DNA of 64,000 nt, taken from positions 1 to 64,000 of the forward strand of contig NZ_FPAB01000003.1 in the NCBI RefSeq assembly GCF_900116145.1, in the 5' to 3' direction. Positions 62,762-64,000 of this stretch are shown piece by piece. The translations under genes were made by a program, and so were the position numbers. The notes below the pieces were generated by a model, which worked only from the letters and a program-made list of their open reading frames with translations, had not been told where the DNA came from and did no database searches. The stretch comes from Streptomyces harbinensis (GTDB lineage Bacteria; Actinomycetota; Actinomycetes; Streptomycetales; Streptomycetaceae). Each line of letters opens with the position of its first letter. Positions within the stretch are counted from its first letter, which is position 1.

Positions 62762-64000
62762 CACACCCGCCCCCCGACCGGGATCTCCGGGCCGGACAGC
62801 AGCACCAGATCGGGCTTGCTCTGCCCCCGCTCCGGCACGAACCGCACACTGGGGTCCGGTACGTCCGGCGCGTTGACGAAGGACACGAACCGCCGCAGCT
62901 TCTCCGGATCCTCGATCACCTGCGCCCACTCGTCGCGGTAGCCGGCCACATGCGCCGCCATCAGCGCCTCCAACTCCGCACAGATGCCGAGCGAGTCGTG
63001 CACCACGACGTCCCGGACATGGTCGAGACCGCCCTCGATCCGCTCCAGCCACACCGAGGTGCGCTCCAGCCGGTCGGCGGTGCGGATGTAGAACATCAGG
63101 AACCGGTCGATGAGCCGCACGAGTTCGGCGTCCGACAGGTCCTGCGCCAGCAGATCGGCGTGCCGCGGGGTGGCGCCGCCGTTGCCGCCGACGTACAGGT
63201 TCCAGCCGTTCGCCGTGGCGATCACCCCGAAGTCCTTGCCCATCGCCTCCGCGCACTCGCGCGCGCAGCCCGAGACCCCGGACTTGAGCTTGTGCGGGGA
63301 GCGCAGCCCTCGGTAGCGCAGCTCCAGATCGATGGCCATCCGCACGCTGTCCTGCACCCCGTAGCGGCACCAGGTGGAGCCCACGCACGACTTGACGGTG
63401 CGCAGCGACTTCCCGTACGCGTGCCCCGACTCGAACCCGGCGTCCACCAGCCGGCCCCAGATGGCGGGCAGCTGGTCCACGCGGGCGCCGAACAGGTCGA
63501 TGCGCTGCCCGCCGGTGATTTTGGTGTAGAGGCCGAAGTCGCGGGCGACCTCCCCGATGACGATCAGCTTCTCCGGGGTGATCTCGCCGCCCGGGATGCG
63601 CGGCACCACCGAGTAGGAGCCGTTGCGCTGGATGTTGGCGAGGAAGTGGTCGTTGGTGTCCTGGAGGGCGGCCTGTTCGCCGTCCAGCACATGGCCGCCG
63701 GCGCCGATGGACGGGGCGAGCGAGGCGATGATCGAGGCCACCGCCGGCTTGCAGATCTCGCAGCCCTCGCCGCCGCGCGCCGCCTCGCGGCCGTGGCCGT
63801 CCAGGAGCTGCCGGAAGCCGGTGATGCGCAGCGCCAGCACGATCTCGTACAGCTCCCGGCGGGTCTGCGCGAAGCAGCCGCACAGGCCGCTGTCGATCTC
63901 GGCCCCGCCGGCCGCCAGTTCCTCGTTGACGAGCTGGCCCAGTACCTTGACGCAGCTGCCGCAGCCGGTGCCCGCCCGGGTGCACTTCTTCACCTCGGGC
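62761..64000 (-). CDS. nirB: Nitrite reductase large subunit (C-terminal part, cut by window edge)
   Basis: About 413 residues of NirB, which reduces nitrite to ammonia with NAD(P)H. Seen: Fe-S binding CTRAGTGCGSC and CEICKP (BFD-like), the ferredoxin-like half domain, and siroheme/4Fe-4S ligands in SCVGSTWCRYG and SGCARECAEAMGKDFGV. The FAD/NAD domains lie beyond position 64000. Confidence 0.95.
   Translation of the reverse strand, partial: PEVKKCTRAGTGCGSCVKVLGQLVNEELAAGGAEIDSGLCGCFAQTRRELYEIVLALRITGFRQLLDGHGREAARGGEGCEICKPAVASIIASLAPSIGAGGHVLDGEQAALQDTNDHFLANIQRNGSYSVVPRIPGGEITPEKLIVIGEVARDFGLYTKITGGQRIDLFGARVDQLPAIWGRLVDAGFESGHAYGKSLRTVKSCVGSTWCRYGVQDSVRMAIDLELRYRGLRSPHKLKSGVSGCARECAEAMGKDFGVIATANGWNLYVGGNGGATPRHADLLAQDLSDAELVRLIDRFLMFYIRTADRLERTSVWLERIEGGLDHVRDVVVHDSLGICAELEALMAAHVAGYRDEWAQVIEDPEKLRRFVSFVNAPDVPDPSVRFVPERGQSKPDLVLLSGPEIPVGGRV

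Overview
The window reads as a Streptomyces-type (high-GC actinomycete) chromosome. Genes are dense, many start with GTG, operons use ATGA/GTGA/TGATG overlaps, and actinomycete-specific families are present (DUF5753 XRE regulator plus DUF397, Uma2, TerB with zinc ribbon, DUF5937). The gene order era ... leuA ... recO-uppS ... zur-znuBCA-glyS ... dus ... ppdK ... nirBD is what I would expect of a conserved Streptomyces core block, interrupted by accessory cassettes.

Layout. 0-5.6 kb: an accessory stretch with a broken IS200/IS605 element (dead TnpA, TnpB still open to the window edge), a CYTH plus MoaA-like radical SAM gene pair, a DUF397/XRE pair, an anti-sigma-type ATPase coupled to a small Cys-rich membrane protein, and a secreted protein. 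5.6-10.5 kb: a deaminase-fold protein without catalytic residues, era, a GNAT, leuA with a leucine-rich leader peptide and attenuator-like hairpins, and a TerB protein. 10.6-14.2 kb: a possible small biosynthetic cluster (HemL-like PLP enzyme, SDR, unknown protein, PhyH dioxygenase). 14.2-16.8 kb: regulators with divergent partners (WYL/DinB, HxlR/RidA).

16.9-25.7 kb: core genes recO, uppS, a Ser/Thr kinase, a TIR protein, the zinc uptake operon znuA-znuC-znuB-zur with two candidate Zur boxes, and glyS. 25.7-27.0 kb: two tandem Uma2 genes whose flanking DNA is almost identical although the proteins have diverged. 27-32 kb: TetR, aldo/keto reductase, dus, a Cmx-like MFS exporter, a 165-bp fold-back (MITE-like) element and a TPR protein.

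32-43 kb: two overlapping (alpha/alpha)6-type glycoside hydrolase genes divergent from a ROK regulator; a secreted epoxide-hydrolase-like protein, DinB, methyltransferase and XRE-cupin group with a perfect operator palindrome; and ppdK with a clear promoter and terminator. 43-48.7 kb: a DUF5937 regulator, a CitA/CitB-type two-component system facing an orphan TctC binding protein, and an SDR.

48.8-57.6 kb: a xylan/xylo-oligosaccharide locus (GH3, ABC transporter, LacI regulator, secreted GH10-CBM2 xylanase) with a shared regulatory logic. 57.7-62.4 kb: a beta-phosphoglucomutase plus GH65 phosphorylase pair that would take alpha-glucosides to glucose 6-phosphate. 62.4-64 kb: assimilatory nitrite reductase nirD and the C-terminal part of nirB, cut by the window edge. 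I saw no rRNA, tRNA or CRISPR array.
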